Source of the DNA: an uncultured Draconibacterium sp.
GTDB lineage: Bacteria > Bacteroidota > Bacteroidia > Bacteroidales > Prolixibacteraceae
Reading direction: 5' to 3'
Assembly (NCBI RefSeq): GCF_963677155.1
Contig: NZ_OY781884.1
Span: 1,854,501-1,918,500, forward strand
DNA: 64,000 nt
Part shown: piece after piece, positions 1-9,080 of the stretch
How the letters are laid out: every line of letters begins with the position of its first letter
How positions within the stretch are numbered: the stretch's first letter is position 1
Notes under the pieces: generated by a model
Seen by the model: only the letters and a program-made list of their open reading frames with translations
Databases searched by the model: none
Told to the model about the DNA's origin: nothing
Program-made: the position numbers and the translations under genes

Positions 1-351
1 TTCGTGCGAAGTAAACGTTACAATTTCTTGTCCATTATATTTCCAGCTCCAGCGCGATTGCCAGAAGTTTTTTATCTCCAGCTCAAAACGTTTGCCGTTT
101 ATCAGCACATCGCTGCGCGGATTAAATATATTCACCATTACCATGGCTAGCAGCGATTTGCTGTTCCCATCGTAGATCTCTAGTTTCGAAAGAAAAAACT
201 CGCGGTTTAGCGTAAAATAACGACCATTAATAATAGCCTGTGCTTTAGAACTCACCATACTTTCCCAATTAATGTTTCCAACCTTCTCATCATCCTGCAT
301 GATCTCCAGCTTCGTCCCAAATATTTGCTTACTCCATCTTAGCTCTTCCAT
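1..351 (-). CDS. Unknown protein, N-terminal 117 residues (runs off the left edge)
   Basis: An open frame on the minus strand begins at an ATG whose last base is 351 and continues to the window edge without a stop. A GGAGG sits about 9 bases upstream of the ATG, one of the few clear ribosome binding sites here, which supports the start. The product begins MEELRWSKQIFGTKLEIMQD, has no signal peptide or membrane segment, and is made of alternating hydrophobic and polar strands rich in aromatic residues near its end (WQSRWSWKYNG), suggesting an all-beta cytoplasmic protein. A LURP/tubby-like fold is possible but unproven. The C-terminus is missing from this window. Confidence 0.7.
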   Translation of the reverse strand, partial: MEELRWSKQIFGTKLEIMQDDEKVGNINWESMVSSKAQAIINGRYFTLNREFFLSKLEIYDGNSKSLLAMVMVNIFNPRSDVLINGKRFELEIKNFWQSRWSWKYNGQEIVTFTSHE

Positions 352-450
352 TCAAAATATCCTCCATTTCAAGAAACGCAATTTATAAAAATTAGCAGGA
401 ATTATTAAAAGGAATTCGGCAGCTTAATTTCATTTTTACAATCTTTAACG

Positions 451-480
451 AAAAAACCGGCTCCTTTCGAAGCCGTTTTA
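451..480 (-). terminator. Rho-independent terminator of the fasciclin gene
   Basis: On the minus strand the stem ACGGCT...AGCCG is followed by six T residues. It lies about 70 bases after the stop codon of the FAS1 gene and before the unknown gene at the left edge, so it most likely ends the FAS1 transcript. Confidence 0.6.
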
Positions 481-548
481 AAGTCATGGTAAATCTCTAA
501 TTAAGTATCATAGCGTACTTTAACGATCAAAATCTATTCTCCCGAATC

Positions 549-2336
549 TTATTCAGGAATAAGCACTTTATCAATTACATGCACCACCCCATTGGCTCCC
601 TGTACATCGGCTGCAATCACCTTACTTTCGTTTATCATTACACCGGATGAAAGATCTACAGTAATGTTACTTCCCTCTTTTAAAGTAGGAACTTCTCCAT
701 CTGTAAGAGCAGTTGAAAGCACGTTGCCTGAAACTACATGATACATAAGAATTGGTGTCAACTGCTCAGCAGTCAGATCATCAATTCCAGAAACTCCAAG
801 ATCAGCAAACAATGCATCGAAAGCAGCATTTGTTGGAGCAAATACGGTAAATGGTCCTTCGGCACTCAAGGCATCAACCAAACCAGCTTTAACTACTGCA
901 CTAACCAGGGTACTGAAATTTTCGTTTGCAATGGCAATATCAACTACCGATGGCGGAAGAATAACTTTATCAACCACATGAATCACTCCATTATCAGCTT
1001 CAATATCAGCAGCGGTTACCATTGTGCTACCGTTGATCGTTACACCGTCTCCTACTTCAATATACATCGACATGTTATTATCGCTAAAGGTTGATAATGT
1101 TGGGAAATAACCTGTCGCCAAATCTGCTGACATGGCTTTACTTCCAATTACGTGATACAATAAAATATTGGTTAGCGTTTCTACCGGAATATCATCCAGT
1201 GAACTTGCTCCTAAATCTGAAAGAAGCGCAGTGAAAGCATCGTTGGTTGGCGCAAAAACAGTCAATTCTGCCTCACTATCCGAAACAGCACCAACTAAGT
1301 CTGCTTTCATAAGCGCCTCAACCAGAATCGAAAACTCCGAGTTAGCCATAGCAATGTCTGCTATGGTATTCGGCTTTAAAGCTTCAGGAACCAAAACAGC
1401 ATCAATTACATGAATTACACCATTTATTCCCTGTATATCAGTTACGGCAACAGTAACTGTTCCGTTAAGCATTACATCGCCATCAATGGTCACATCAATG
1501 TCTTCGCCCGAAATTGCGGCAACTGATCCCGCCGAAAGTTCGGTTGACAATACATTGTCTCCAATTACGTGGTATTTTAATATCGAAGTCAGATCCTCAA
1601 TACTAACTTCATCCAGCCCTGAAATTCCAAGTGCTGCAAAAAGTGCTGCAAATGCATCGTTAGTTGGTGCAAATACAGTAAATGGTCCGTCACCGCTTAA
1701 AGTCCCGGCCAGATCAGCTTTTACCACTGCGCTAACCAACGATGAGAAATTATCGGAATAAGTTGCCAGATCAACAACTGTTGGTGGCAGCAACACTTTA
1801 TCGATAACGTGAATTACACCGTTTGATGCCATAACATCAGCAGTAGTTACGTTTGCATCGTTAACCATTACACCACCATCAACATTTACCAAAAGTGAAA
1901 GTGGGGTTTCATCTGGTGAATCAGTATTTAATGTTGCTACTGCACCCGAAGAAAGATTATTTGAATAGGCCAAATCACCCACAACATGATATTTTAGAAT
2001 CGCTGCCAAAGTAGCGGCATCTATATCATCAAGACTACTTGCACCCAAGTCTGTTAACAAAGCTGCAAATGCATCATCGGTTGGAGCAAAAACGGTGATG
2101 TTTTGCTCGGTGCTTAAAAAATCTGCCAGTCCTGCTTTTTGAGCTGCCTGAATCAATACACTAAACGAACCTGCCTCTACAGCTACGTCTACAATCGTTT
2201 CTTCCATTTCTGGTTCCGGCATCGGATCATCGTCATCGTCGTTACACGACGAAAAACCAATAACCATTGCCAATAATAGTACCGGTAATAAATTAAACCG
2301 GATTTTTGTTTTCCTAAAAGTTTCACTCGTTTTCAT
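549..2336 (-). CDS. Lipoprotein with four fasciclin (FAS1) domains
   Basis: A 595-residue surface lipoprotein. The start chosen is the ATG ending at 2336 because it is followed directly by a basic N-region, a hydrophobic stretch and the lipobox ending FSSC (Cys31), then an acidic linker of five Asp; the frame stays open upstream to 2441 but that extension would bury the signal. Four tandem FAS1 domains follow, roughly residues 47-180, 182-318, 322-458 and 460-595, each with the family H1 signature TVFAPTN/DxAF and an H2 signature near YHV(V/I)xG. FAS1 domains in bacteria mediate adhesion to cells or matrix; the partner here is unknown. Asp and Ser after the Cys fit outer-membrane export in Bacteroidota. 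It is a single-gene unit with its own terminator. Confidence 0.93.
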   Translation of the reverse strand: MKTSETFRKTKIRFNLLPVLLLAMVIGFSSCNDDDDDPMPEPEMEETIVDVAVEAGSFSVLIQAAQKAGLADFLSTEQNITVFAPTDDAFAALLTDLGASSLDDIDAATLAAILKYHVVGDLAYSNNLSSGAVATLNTDSPDETPLSLLVNVDGGVMVNDANVTTADVMASNGVIHVIDKVLLPPTVVDLATYSDNFSSLVSAVVKADLAGTLSGDGPFTVFAPTNDAFAALFAALGISGLDEVSIEDLTSILKYHVIGDNVLSTELSAGSVAAISGEDIDVTIDGDVMLNGTVTVAVTDIQGINGVIHVIDAVLVPEALKPNTIADIAMANSEFSILVEALMKADLVGAVSDSEAELTVFAPTNDAFTALLSDLGASSLDDIPVETLTNILLYHVIGSKAMSADLATGYFPTLSTFSDNNMSMYIEVGDGVTINGSTMVTAADIEADNGVIHVVDKVILPPSVVDIAIANENFSTLVSAVVKAGLVDALSAEGPFTVFAPTNAAFDALFADLGVSGIDDLTAEQLTPILMYHVVSGNVLSTALTDGEVPTLKEGSNITVDLSSGVMINESKVIAADVQGANGVVHVIDKVLIPE

Positions 2337-3169
2337 AATTCTGATTTTTACTGATTTAAAAAATGTTTCTGTTTTTGTTCTCTGAAATTGCTCTCTTGTT
2401 TTCAATTTTTGTTCAACTAATATCAATACAATCTTAAACACTTTTTGTTCATCATTTATGTATTTTCACTAAACAAAATAAAACAAATAATCACCTAAAG
2501 CCAATAAATAAAAGGCTTAAAATACAGATGTTAATTTTTGTTAATTTTAAATTCAAGATATAAACCAGAAAAAATTCAGCAGATTTTAGAGTTGATTGGA
2601 CAATTGAGATTACAACTATTTAGAAACACCTGAAGCTCCCCCATAAAGTTTCAAATTTTTAGGATTGCAAATTCTATTTATACGGGATGAACTACCTCGC
2701 AGCAAGCTAACGAGATATCAATATGGAACGTAGTTTAATAACGACAAGCATCGGAGTATTAACTCATTTACTCCGATACGCTCCGCTATAGGGATTAGTT
2801 CAACCATCAATTACAGTGCACTTCCCTCCTGCAATTTGGGTCTCACTGAATAAACCCCTGATATAACACAGCAGTATAATTCACTTAAAAAATCTACTAT
2901 GAACCCCGTTAAAACCTTAATCCACAATTTTTTTTTGGAATCAGGTATTTCTTAGAAAAAATGCCAAAAAACAAAGCTTTTCAAACAATCAAAACCCTCT
3001 AAGAACAAGACCTTTTTGTCCCAATTTCATTCAGTTTTACCTCAACATTAAATCGACCACATGATTAACATGATTTTTGTTAACATTCGTCAAAAACCAT
3101 AGTGATTCTGAGGTGCGTACATATAAAACCCCTAATTTTGCCACTCGATTTTCAATAACAATTTTCAAC
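2337..3169. other. Long gene-poor interval with degenerate palindromes
   Basis: No convincing gene is seen. The interval holds a degenerate palindrome CTCG...CGAG at 2696-2714 and a perfect 9-bp hairpin (ATCGGAGTA / TACTCCGAT, 2750-2777). The base composition of 2690-2870 is richer in GC than its flanks, which suggests an old repeat element. The promoter region of mutA occupies the last 60 bases. An open frame at 3037-3261 on the minus strand overlaps that promoter and was rejected. Confidence 0.4.
3133..3140 (+). promoter_or_regulatory. Bacteroidota -7 promoter box for the mut operon
   Basis: TAATTTTG matches the TAnnTTTG -7 consensus exactly and lies 30 bases before the mutA start codon. 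No good -33 TTTG is present at the usual distance, only TTCTG at 3106-3110, so the assignment rests on the -7 box. Confidence 0.45.
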
Positions 3170-5032
3170 ATGGCAGATAAAGAGCAAAAACTGTTCACCG
3201 ATTTTGCACCCATCACAACAGAAGAGTGGGAAGCAAAAATTAATGCCGATTTAAAAGGCAAAGACTACGAGCGCGCTCTAGTTTGGAAAACCTACGAGGG
3301 ATTCAAAGTGCGTCCGTATTACCGTCAGGAAAACCTTGCAGGAAAAGACTACCTGGAAAGCTTACCGGGAGAATTTCCATATGTGCGGGGAAACAATAAA
3401 ACCAACAATGATTGGTTCATTCGTCAAAACATCTTTGTTACCGATTTTGAAGAAGCGAACAAAAAAGCTTTAGAAGTACTTGGAAAAGGGATTACCTCTT
3501 TGGGGTTTCTTTTCAGTGAATGTGGTTCGGTTACCAAGGAAAGCCTGGGAGTGTTGTTAAAAGACATTTGTCTGGAAGCAGCCGAAGTTAACCTGGTTTG
3601 CCCTTGCGATAACTGCAACTGCGCCGAGGCTTTTTCAGCTTACGTTTCGGAAGGCAACTGGGACAACGACAAAGTGGTTGCTTCGGCATCCATCGATCCC
3701 ATTGGTACTTTCACTTTAAAAGGGAAACTGGAAGAAGATGCAGTAAAAAAACTGGTTCAGGCTGTTGAGGCTGCAAAAGCCGTTAAGAATTTCCGCGTAA
3801 TTGCCGTTCACGGAAAATTCTTCGCAAACAGCGGATCATCAATCGCTCAGGAGTTGGCATTTTCGCTGGCACAAGGTACTGAGTACTTAACACAATTAAC
3901 CGAAGCCGGTGTTAGTGTTGACGACGCAGCCAAAGCGATAAAATTCAACATGGGAATCAGCAACAACTATTTTATGGAAATAGCTAAGTTGCGTGCCGGC
4001 CGACTTTTATGGTCGAAGATTGTTGAAGCTTACGGCCCAGAGTGCAAGTGTTCGGCAAAAATGATCGTTCACAGCGAAACGAACCGCTTTAACAAAACGG
4101 TTTACGATCCGTATGTAAACATGCTGCGTACACAAACCGAAGCGATGTCTGCCACTTTGGGTGGTGCACACTCGGTAACTGTGCTTCCTTTTAACGCTAT
4201 TTACGAAGAAACTACTCCGTTCTCGGAGCGAATTGCACGTAACCAGCAGATCCTTTTAAAAGAAGAATCGCATTTCGATAAGATTGCCGATCCTTCAGCA
4301 GGTTCGTACTACATTGAAACACTTACTGAAGCGCTGGCCGATCAGGCCTGGGAACTTTTCCTTGCCGTTCAGGAAAAAGGTGGTTTCATTGCTGCTTTCA
4401 AAGAAGGATTTGTTCAGGCTGAGGTTAAAGCAATGGCCGCTGACCGTAACAAAAAAATCGCTCAGCGTCGTGAAAACCTGTTAGGAACCAACCAGTTCCC
4501 TAACTTCACTGAAGAAATGAAGGCTGATTTCGATGGTTCACTATTCGAAGCAGTTGACCTGACTGAAGAAGGTGCTGAAGTGGAAACACTGAAACCTTAC
4601 CGTGGTGCTCAACCATTTGAGACATTGCGCTACACTACCGATATGTACGCTCGCGAAAACAAACGCCCGCTGGCATTTATGCTTACCATTGGTAATCTTA
4701 CTTTCCGCAAGGCACGTGCACAATTCGCCTGTAACTTTTTTGCAGTTGCCGGATTCGATGTACAGGATAACAACGGATTTGCAACAGTTGAAGAAGGTGT
4801 TGCAGCAGCAAAAGCAGCAGGCGCCGACATTGTTGTGGTTTGTAGTTCGGATGATGAGTATGCTGAAATTGTTCCTGCAGTAGCTGAGCAATTGGGTGAA
4901 GAAATTTTGGTTGTTGCCGGAGCTCCTGCTTGTGCAGACGAGTTAAAAGCAAAAGGTATCACAAACTTCATTCACGTAAAAAGCAACATTTTGGACGAGT
5001 TAAAAGGTTACCAAGAAAAACTGGGGATATAA
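3170..5032 (+). CDS. mutA: Methylmalonyl-CoA mutase, small (beta) subunit
   Basis: A 620-residue partner of the B12-dependent mutase that interconverts succinyl-CoA and methylmalonyl-CoA, used in propionate production or use. The ATG at 3170 is preferred over the upstream ATG at 3077 because homologues start near MADKEQKLFTDF and the -7 box lies between the two. The TIM-barrel part carries the family signature around ERIARNQQILLKEESHFDKI and DPSAGSYYIE. The C-terminal Rossmann-like domain (about 490-620) lacks the cobalamin-binding DxHxxG, as expected for the non-catalytic subunit. The natural partner mutB follows, but is separated by a GxxExxY cassette. Confidence 0.96.
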   Translation: MADKEQKLFTDFAPITTEEWEAKINADLKGKDYERALVWKTYEGFKVRPYYRQENLAGKDYLESLPGEFPYVRGNNKTNNDWFIRQNIFVTDFEEANKKALEVLGKGITSLGFLFSECGSVTKESLGVLLKDICLEAAEVNLVCPCDNCNCAEAFSAYVSEGNWDNDKVVASASIDPIGTFTLKGKLEEDAVKKLVQAVEAAKAVKNFRVIAVHGKFFANSGSSIAQELAFSLAQGTEYLTQLTEAGVSVDDAAKAIKFNMGISNNYFMEIAKLRAGRLLWSKIVEAYGPECKCSAKMIVHSETNRFNKTVYDPYVNMLRTQTEAMSATLGGAHSVTVLPFNAIYEETTPFSERIARNQQILLKEESHFDKIADPSAGSYYIETLTEALADQAWELFLAVQEKGGFIAAFKEGFVQAEVKAMAADRNKKIAQRRENLLGTNQFPNFTEEMKADFDGSLFEAVDLTEEGAEVETLKPYRGAQPFETLRYTTDMYARENKRPLAFMLTIGNLTFRKARAQFACNFFAVAGFDVQDNNGFATVEEGVAAAKAAGADIVVVCSSDDEYAEIVPAVAEQLGEEILVVAGAPACADELKAKGITNFIHVKSNILDELKGYQEKLGI

Positions 5033-5035
5033 TTA

Positions 5036-5479
5036 AACACAAAGACTCGAAGACTCAAAGATGATCTCGAAAACTGAAATAGAAAAGATTGGGAAGCAGA
5101 TTGTGGATGCTGCCTTTGAAGTGCATTCAGAATTAGGACCCGGTTTACTCGAATCAGTTTATGAAATTTGTTTAGTTGAAGAGTTGAAAGAACGTGGTCT
5201 TACTGTTGAGAGGCAGGTTAAATTGCCGGTTGTCTATAAAGACAAGATTCTTCAGAAAGAATTTATCATTGACATATTAGTTGAAAAGTGCGTTATCATT
5301 GAGCTGAAAGCAGTTGAAATGTTATTGCCGGTTCACGAGGTACAAACTCTAACCTACATGAAGTTGGCGGACATGAAACTGGGTTATCTAATCAATTTTA
5401 ATGTACCATTAATCAAACAAGGTATTAAACGAAAAATTAACGGATACTTTTAATCTTCGTGACTTAGTGTCTTCGTGTT
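5036..5479 (+). mobile_element. GxxExxY cassette with imperfect terminal inverted repeats (copy 1)
   Basis: A 444-bp unit made of a 25-base left arm (5036-5060), a 130-codon gene, and a 25-base right arm (5455-5479). The arms are inverted repeats matching at 19 of 25 positions. Each arm is itself a degenerate run of an 8-base word close to AAGACTCG. The gene starts directly at the inner edge of the left arm and stops two bases before the right arm. It sits exactly between mutA and mutB. No clear target duplication is visible. Mobility is inferred from this layout and the second copy at 29723-30179. Confidence 0.6.
5061..5453 (+). CDS. GxxExxY family protein (PD-(D/E)xK-like)
   Basis: A 130-residue protein with the name-giving motif GLLESVY near residue 30 and a nuclease-like core DILVEKCVIIELKA, where the Asp and the E-L-K fit a PD-(D/E)xK active site. 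No signal peptide or membrane segment. The family is common in Bacteroidota and PVC bacteria and has no firmly known function. Here it lies between mutA and mutB with flanking inverted repeats and is co-directional with them, so it is probably co-transcribed by read-through. It resembles the copy at 29750-30139 in length and motifs, but the two differ a good deal in sequence. Confidence 0.9.
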   Translation: MISKTEIEKIGKQIVDAAFEVHSELGPGLLESVYEICLVEELKERGLTVERQVKLPVVYKDKILQKEFIIDILVEKCVIIELKAVEMLLPVHEVQTLTYMKLADMKLGYLINFNVPLIKQGIKRKINGYF

Positions 5480-5493
5480 AAAACAAAAGAATT

Positions 5494-7650
5494 ATGAAAC
5501 CGAATTTTAAAGATATAAACATAAAAGCAGCTACCGAGCAGGCGAAAGCATCTGACTGGGCTGCAAAAAATAACATCAAAAAAGACTGGGTAACACCGGA
5601 GCAGATTCCCGTTAAACCAGTTTACACCAAAGAAGACCTTGAAGGAATGGAGCACCTGAACTATGCAGCAGGTTTGGCACCTTACCTTCGCGGGCCTTAT
5701 TCGGCAATGTACGCCATGCGTCCATGGACAATTCGTCAGTATGCTGGGTTCTCAACTGCCGAAGAATCAAATGCCTTCTACCGTCGTAACTTAGCGGCAG
5801 GTCAGAAAGGTTTGTCAGTGGCATTCGACCTTGCTACACACCGCGGATACGACTCAGACCACGAACGTGTGGTTGGCGACGTTGGTAAAGCCGGTGTGGC
5901 TATCGACTCTATCCTGGATATGAAGATTCTTTTCGATCAGATTCCATTGGATAAGATGTCGGTATCGATGACCATGAACGGTGCTGTTCTTCCTGTATTG
6001 GCATTCTACATTGTTACAGGTTTGGAACAAGGCGCCACATTAGAGCAACTTTCAGGAACAATTCAGAACGATATTCTGAAAGAATTTATGGTGCGTAACA
6101 CTTACATTTACCCACCTGAATTCTCGATGAAAATTATTGCCGACATTTTTGAGTTTACTTCTCAAAAGATGCCAAAATTCAACTCGATCTCAATTTCGGG
6201 TTACCACATGCAGGAAGCTGGTGCAACTGCCGACATTGAAATGGCATACACCCTTGCCGACGGTTTGGATTACTTACGCACAGGTGTTAAAGCCGGTTTA
6301 GATATCGATGCATTTGCGCCACGCTTGTCGTTCTTCTGGGCGGTTGGAATGAACCACTTTATGGAAATTGCAAAAATGCGTGCCGCTCGTATGATTTGGG
6401 CAAAACTGGTTAAACAGTTTAATCCTAAAAATCCAAAATCGATGGCACTGCGTACACACTCGCAAACTTCGGGTTGGTCGCTAACTGAGCAGGATCCGTT
6501 TAACAACGTTGGCCGTACTGCTATTGAAGCAATGGCTGCAACCCTGGGGGGAACGCAAAGTTTGCACACCAACGCATTGGATGAAGCGATTGCATTACCA
6601 ACCGACTTCTCGGCACGTATTGCACGTAACACTCAGTTATACATCCAACAGGAAACTGAATTGTGTCGTTCGGCTGATCCATGGGCAGGTTCATATTACG
6701 TTGAAGCATTAACTCACGAGCTGGCACAAAAAGCGTGGGCACATATAGAAGAGGTTGAGAAACTTGGCGGTATGGCTAAAGCAATTGAAACCGGTGTTCC
6801 CAAAATGCGTATCGAAGAAGCTGCAGCACGTGCACAAGGACGTATTGATGGTGGATCACAAACAATTGTAGGGATTAACAAATATCGTTTGGACAAAGAA
6901 GATCCGATTGATATTTTAGATATCGACAACACTGCAGTTCGTAAGTCGCAAATCGAAAGATTGGAAAAATTGCGTGCTGAGCGTAACGAAGAAGACGTAC
7001 AAAAAGCATTGGAAGCGATTACCAAAGCTGCTGAAACTGGTAAAGGAAACTTACTGGCTATAGCTGTTGAAGCGGCACAGAAACGTGCTTCGCTAGGTGA
7101 AATTTCAGATGCTTGCGAGAAAATTGCAGGACGTTATAAAGCAGTAATCAGAACTATTGAAGGCGTGTATAAAGCAGAAGCACAAGACAAGTCTGAATTC
7201 CAGGAAGCTCAGGCTTTAGCGAAGAAATTCGCAGAATTGCAAGGTCGCCAACCACGTATTATGGTTGCAAAAATGGGTCAGGACGGACACGACCGCGGAG
7301 CAAAAGTTGTTGCTACCGGTTATGCCGACCTTGGTTTCGATGTGGATATGGGACCATTATTCCAGACTCCGGAAGAAAGTGCTAAACAAGCCGTTGAAAA
7401 CGACGTGCATGTTGTAGGTGTTTCTTCACTGGCAGCAGGTCATAAAACACTGGTTCCGGCTATTATTGCTGAGTTGAAAAAACTGGGTCGCGAGGATATT
7501 ATGGTAATTTGTGGTGGTGTTATTCCTCATCAGGATTACCAATACTTGTACGATGCAGGTGCTGTAGCCATTTTTGGCCCTGGTACCAGCGTTGCAGGTG
7601 CAGGTAAAAAAATCCTTGAGATTTTGATTGAAGCCTACAAGGAAGATTAG
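5494..7650 (+). CDS. mutB: Methylmalonyl-CoA mutase, large (alpha, catalytic) subunit
   Basis: A 718-residue adenosylcobalamin enzyme. The substrate-binding TIM barrel takes up about residues 40-430, with conserved RGPYxxMY and [10 protein letters not shown] stretches. The C-terminal cobalamin domain has DGHDRG at 597-602, so His599 is the lower axial ligand of the cobalt. Length matches the family (710-730). It follows the GxxExxY cassette by 14 bases and is closed by the terminator at 7693. No epimerase or MeaB chaperone gene is adjacent. Confidence 0.97.
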   Translation: MKPNFKDINIKAATEQAKASDWAAKNNIKKDWVTPEQIPVKPVYTKEDLEGMEHLNYAAGLAPYLRGPYSAMYAMRPWTIRQYAGFSTAEESNAFYRRNLAAGQKGLSVAFDLATHRGYDSDHERVVGDVGKAGVAIDSILDMKILFDQIPLDKMSVSMTMNGAVLPVLAFYIVTGLEQGATLEQLSGTIQNDILKEFMVRNTYIYPPEFSMKIIADIFEFTSQKMPKFNSISISGYHMQEAGATADIEMAYTLADGLDYLRTGVKAGLDIDAFAPRLSFFWAVGMNHFMEIAKMRAARMIWAKLVKQFNPKNPKSMALRTHSQTSGWSLTEQDPFNNVGRTAIEAMAATLGGTQSLHTNALDEAIALPTDFSARIARNTQLYIQQETELCRSADPWAGSYYVEALTHELAQKAWAHIEEVEKLGGMAKAIETGVPKMRIEEAAARAQGRIDGGSQTIVGINKYRLDKEDPIDILDIDNTAVRKSQIERLEKLRAERNEEDVQKALEAITKAAETGKGNLLAIAVEAAQKRASLGEISDACEKIAGRYKAVIRTIEGVYKAEAQDKSEFQEAQALAKKFAELQGRQPRIMVAKMGQDGHDRGAKVVATGYADLGFDVDMGPLFQTPEESAKQAVENDVHVVGVSSLAAGHKTLVPAIIAELKKLGREDIMVICGGVIPHQDYQYLYDAGAVAIFGPGTSVAGAGKKILEILIEAYKED

Positions 7651-7692
7651 ATTATTGGAATAATAGAATATTAGAATTCTGATATAAGATAC

Positions 7693-7726
7693 AAAGCCGG
7701 TTCTGTTTGGGATCGGCTTTTATTTT
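7693..7726 (+). terminator. Rho-independent terminator after mutB
   Basis: Stem AAAGCCG / CGGCTTT with a 14-base loop, followed by TATTTTAG. It lies 43 bases after the mutB stop and two bases before the end of the convergent gene, so it may serve both strands. Confidence 0.65.
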
Positions 7727-7728
7727 AG

Positions 7729-8277
7729 TTACAAACCTTTCAAAGCTCCAACAACCTCTTCCACATCAGCTCTTCCCCCATGGCTTGAGCTCACTTTGGG
7801 AAAAAGTACATTACCAGTTTTATCAATCACAAATGTTGACGGATAAGCTGTTTCTTTTGGAGCGTCCCACCTCAAACCATATTTATTTACCATCGAATAA
7901 TTCGGATCAAGAGCAAAATAAAATCCATCAGGAAAAGCGAAGTCTTCCGTAAATTCCTCTACTTTCTCCTGCAACACCTTTGATGGTCCGGGGTAAATCA
8001 TAAGCACCTTTGCTCCGTACTCTTTAAATTGATCTGCTTCGGCTACAAACTCGCCAACCTGCCGGCTACAAACCGGGCACTGATATTCGGGCCATCCCCT
8101 GAGAACTATTAGAACAAGCGGCGACTCATCGTAAAATTCATTTAGCGTAACTTCTCTGCCGTCGATCAACCGTGCATTAAAATCAATGATTTTATCTCCG
8201 GTTTTTACGTTAGCATGAGGTTGCGAAAATGCCGGAACAAAAATAAAAGCTAACAAAATGGCAATAATTGTTTTCAT
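7729..8277 (-). CDS. Exported peroxiredoxin/thioredoxin-fold protein (AhpC/TSA type)
   Basis: A 182-residue protein. The start at 8277 is chosen because MKTIIAILLAFIFVPAFSQ is a complete signal peptide; the frame is open 15 codons further upstream. The mature part has a thioredoxin fold with the active-site region RGWPEYQCPVCSRQVGEF, where a CPVC pair stands in place of the usual peroxiredoxin Cys region, followed by a beta strand KVLMIYPG and a cis-Pro-like YPSTFVID. It probably handles thiol-disulfide or peroxide chemistry in the periplasm. Its substrate cannot be read from context: the neighbours are unrelated. Confidence 0.85.
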   Translation of the reverse strand: MKTIIAILLAFIFVPAFSQPHANVKTGDKIIDFNARLIDGREVTLNEFYDESPLVLIVLRGWPEYQCPVCSRQVGEFVAEADQFKEYGAKVLMIYPGPSKVLQEKVEEFTEDFAFPDGFYFALDPNYSMVNKYGLRWDAPKETAYPSTFVIDKTGNVLFPKVSSSHGGRADVEEVVGALKGL

Positions 8278-8415
8278 ATTGAAGTATTTTTTGATAGCAC
8301 AAAAAACATTTAACAGAGCCAAAAATTCTGAATATTGAGAAGTGAAAAGCGACTATTCTCTATATATAAACAACTACTAAAAAAACAGAGAACAAGGAGC
8401 CATTGCCTTGTAAGG

Positions 8416-8450
8416 AATAAAAAAGAAAGCGAACCCCTCTGGATTCGCTT
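8416..8450 (-). terminator. Rho-independent terminator of the small secreted protein gene
   Basis: On the minus strand AAGCGAA...TTCGCTT forms a 7-bp stem followed by a T-rich run. It lies about 45 bases beyond the stop codon at 8494. Confidence 0.7.
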
Positions 8451-8493
8451 CACCTAAACTAACTAACTAATCAAACAATACTTACGAAAAGTA

Positions 8494-8784
8494 TTAGTTG
8501 AGAACTATTTCGTAATCGTATGTTCCACTATTACTTAATGCCGAAAAATCGAAAGTATTCAGAACCAATTTTAACGGTTGCTGAATTTGTTTGTAATAAA
8601 TGATATCGTTGTTTCCGTTGCGAATTTCCATTTCAAATTGGCTTTCTACTGAATTGCTAACACGAACATGAGTCTCAACTCCTTCACCTTTCGAAATGCT
8701 TACTTTTAGATTTCCTGTCGCCATTACAGCTCCCGCAGTAAAGGCAAGAGCAATTGTTAAAACAATTTTGTTTAATCGTTTCAT
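8494..8784 (-). CDS. Small secreted beta protein, short member of a local paralogue family
   Basis: A 96-residue protein with a signal peptide (MKRLNKIVLTIALAFTAGAVMA). The mature domain has the pattern FEMEIRNGNNDIIYYKQ followed by a strand ending NTFDFSALSNSGTYDYEIVL. The same layout, LF-E-LS-x-S-E-x-GE-x-YYK and then FDFxxLxxGxYxxxL, recurs twice in each of the 190-residue proteins at 40.5-43 kb, so this looks like a one-domain relative. A Por-secretion-tail or DUF3244-like beta sandwich is a reasonable guess, not a proof. It has its own terminator and is probably a single-gene unit. Confidence 0.8.
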   Translation of the reverse strand: MKRLNKIVLTIALAFTAGAVMATGNLKVSISKGEGVETHVRVSNSVESQFEMEIRNGNNDIIYYKQIQQPLKLVLNTFDFSALSNSGTYDYEIVLN

Positions 8785-8983
8785 TACTTGTTTTCTCCAT
8801 TTACTTGTTTTCAGCTTCTGTGACTGAAATATATGCTTAAAGTTTAATTGTATTCTGTTAATTTTCGATTAATGGTGTTTTAGTCTTTTATCATCAATGC
8901 ATTTCTCCTGTGTGAATGTGGCGTTAACCATGAGAATTGTTGAGAAAAAGAATAAAATCAGCCAAATGAGAAAGAGTAAAAAT

Positions 8984-9035
8984 TACCGCTTATTCGCCAG
9001 AACCTACCGCTTATTTGCTAGAGCCAACCGCTTAT
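8984..9035 (+). promoter_or_regulatory. Three 21-bp iterons upstream of the LytTR regulator (candidate operator)
   Basis: The word (T/A)ACCGCTTAT occurs at 8984, 9005 and 9026, exactly 21 bases apart. The 11-base spacers are also alike, of the form TCGCCAGAACC. LytTR domains are known to bind pairs of short direct repeats spaced about two helical turns apart, so this fits an autoregulatory operator. An equal array lies after the kinase gene at 12789-12840. Confidence 0.75.
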
Positions 9036-9066
9036 ATAAAAACTAAATATTCTTTACAATTAATCC

Positions 9067-9074
9067 TATCTTTG
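9067..9074 (+). promoter_or_regulatory. -7 box for the LytTR two-component operon
   Basis: TATCTTTG matches TAnnTTTG exactly and lies 32 bases beyond the last iteron and only 6 bases before the ATG at 9081. No -33 TTTG is present, as would be expected for an activator-dependent promoter. The message would be nearly leaderless. Confidence 0.55.
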
Positions 9075-9080
9075 TTAGTA

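Noticed and set aside
3037-3261. 74-codon minus-strand frame over the mutA promoter
   Set aside because: It overlaps the promoter and first codons of mutA and has no family resemblance.
4541-4971. Overlapping minus-strand frames of 84-116 codons inside mutA
   Set aside because: They lie fully inside a conserved gene on the other strand, and their Cys-, Gln- and Ser-rich translations are typical of antisense shadows.
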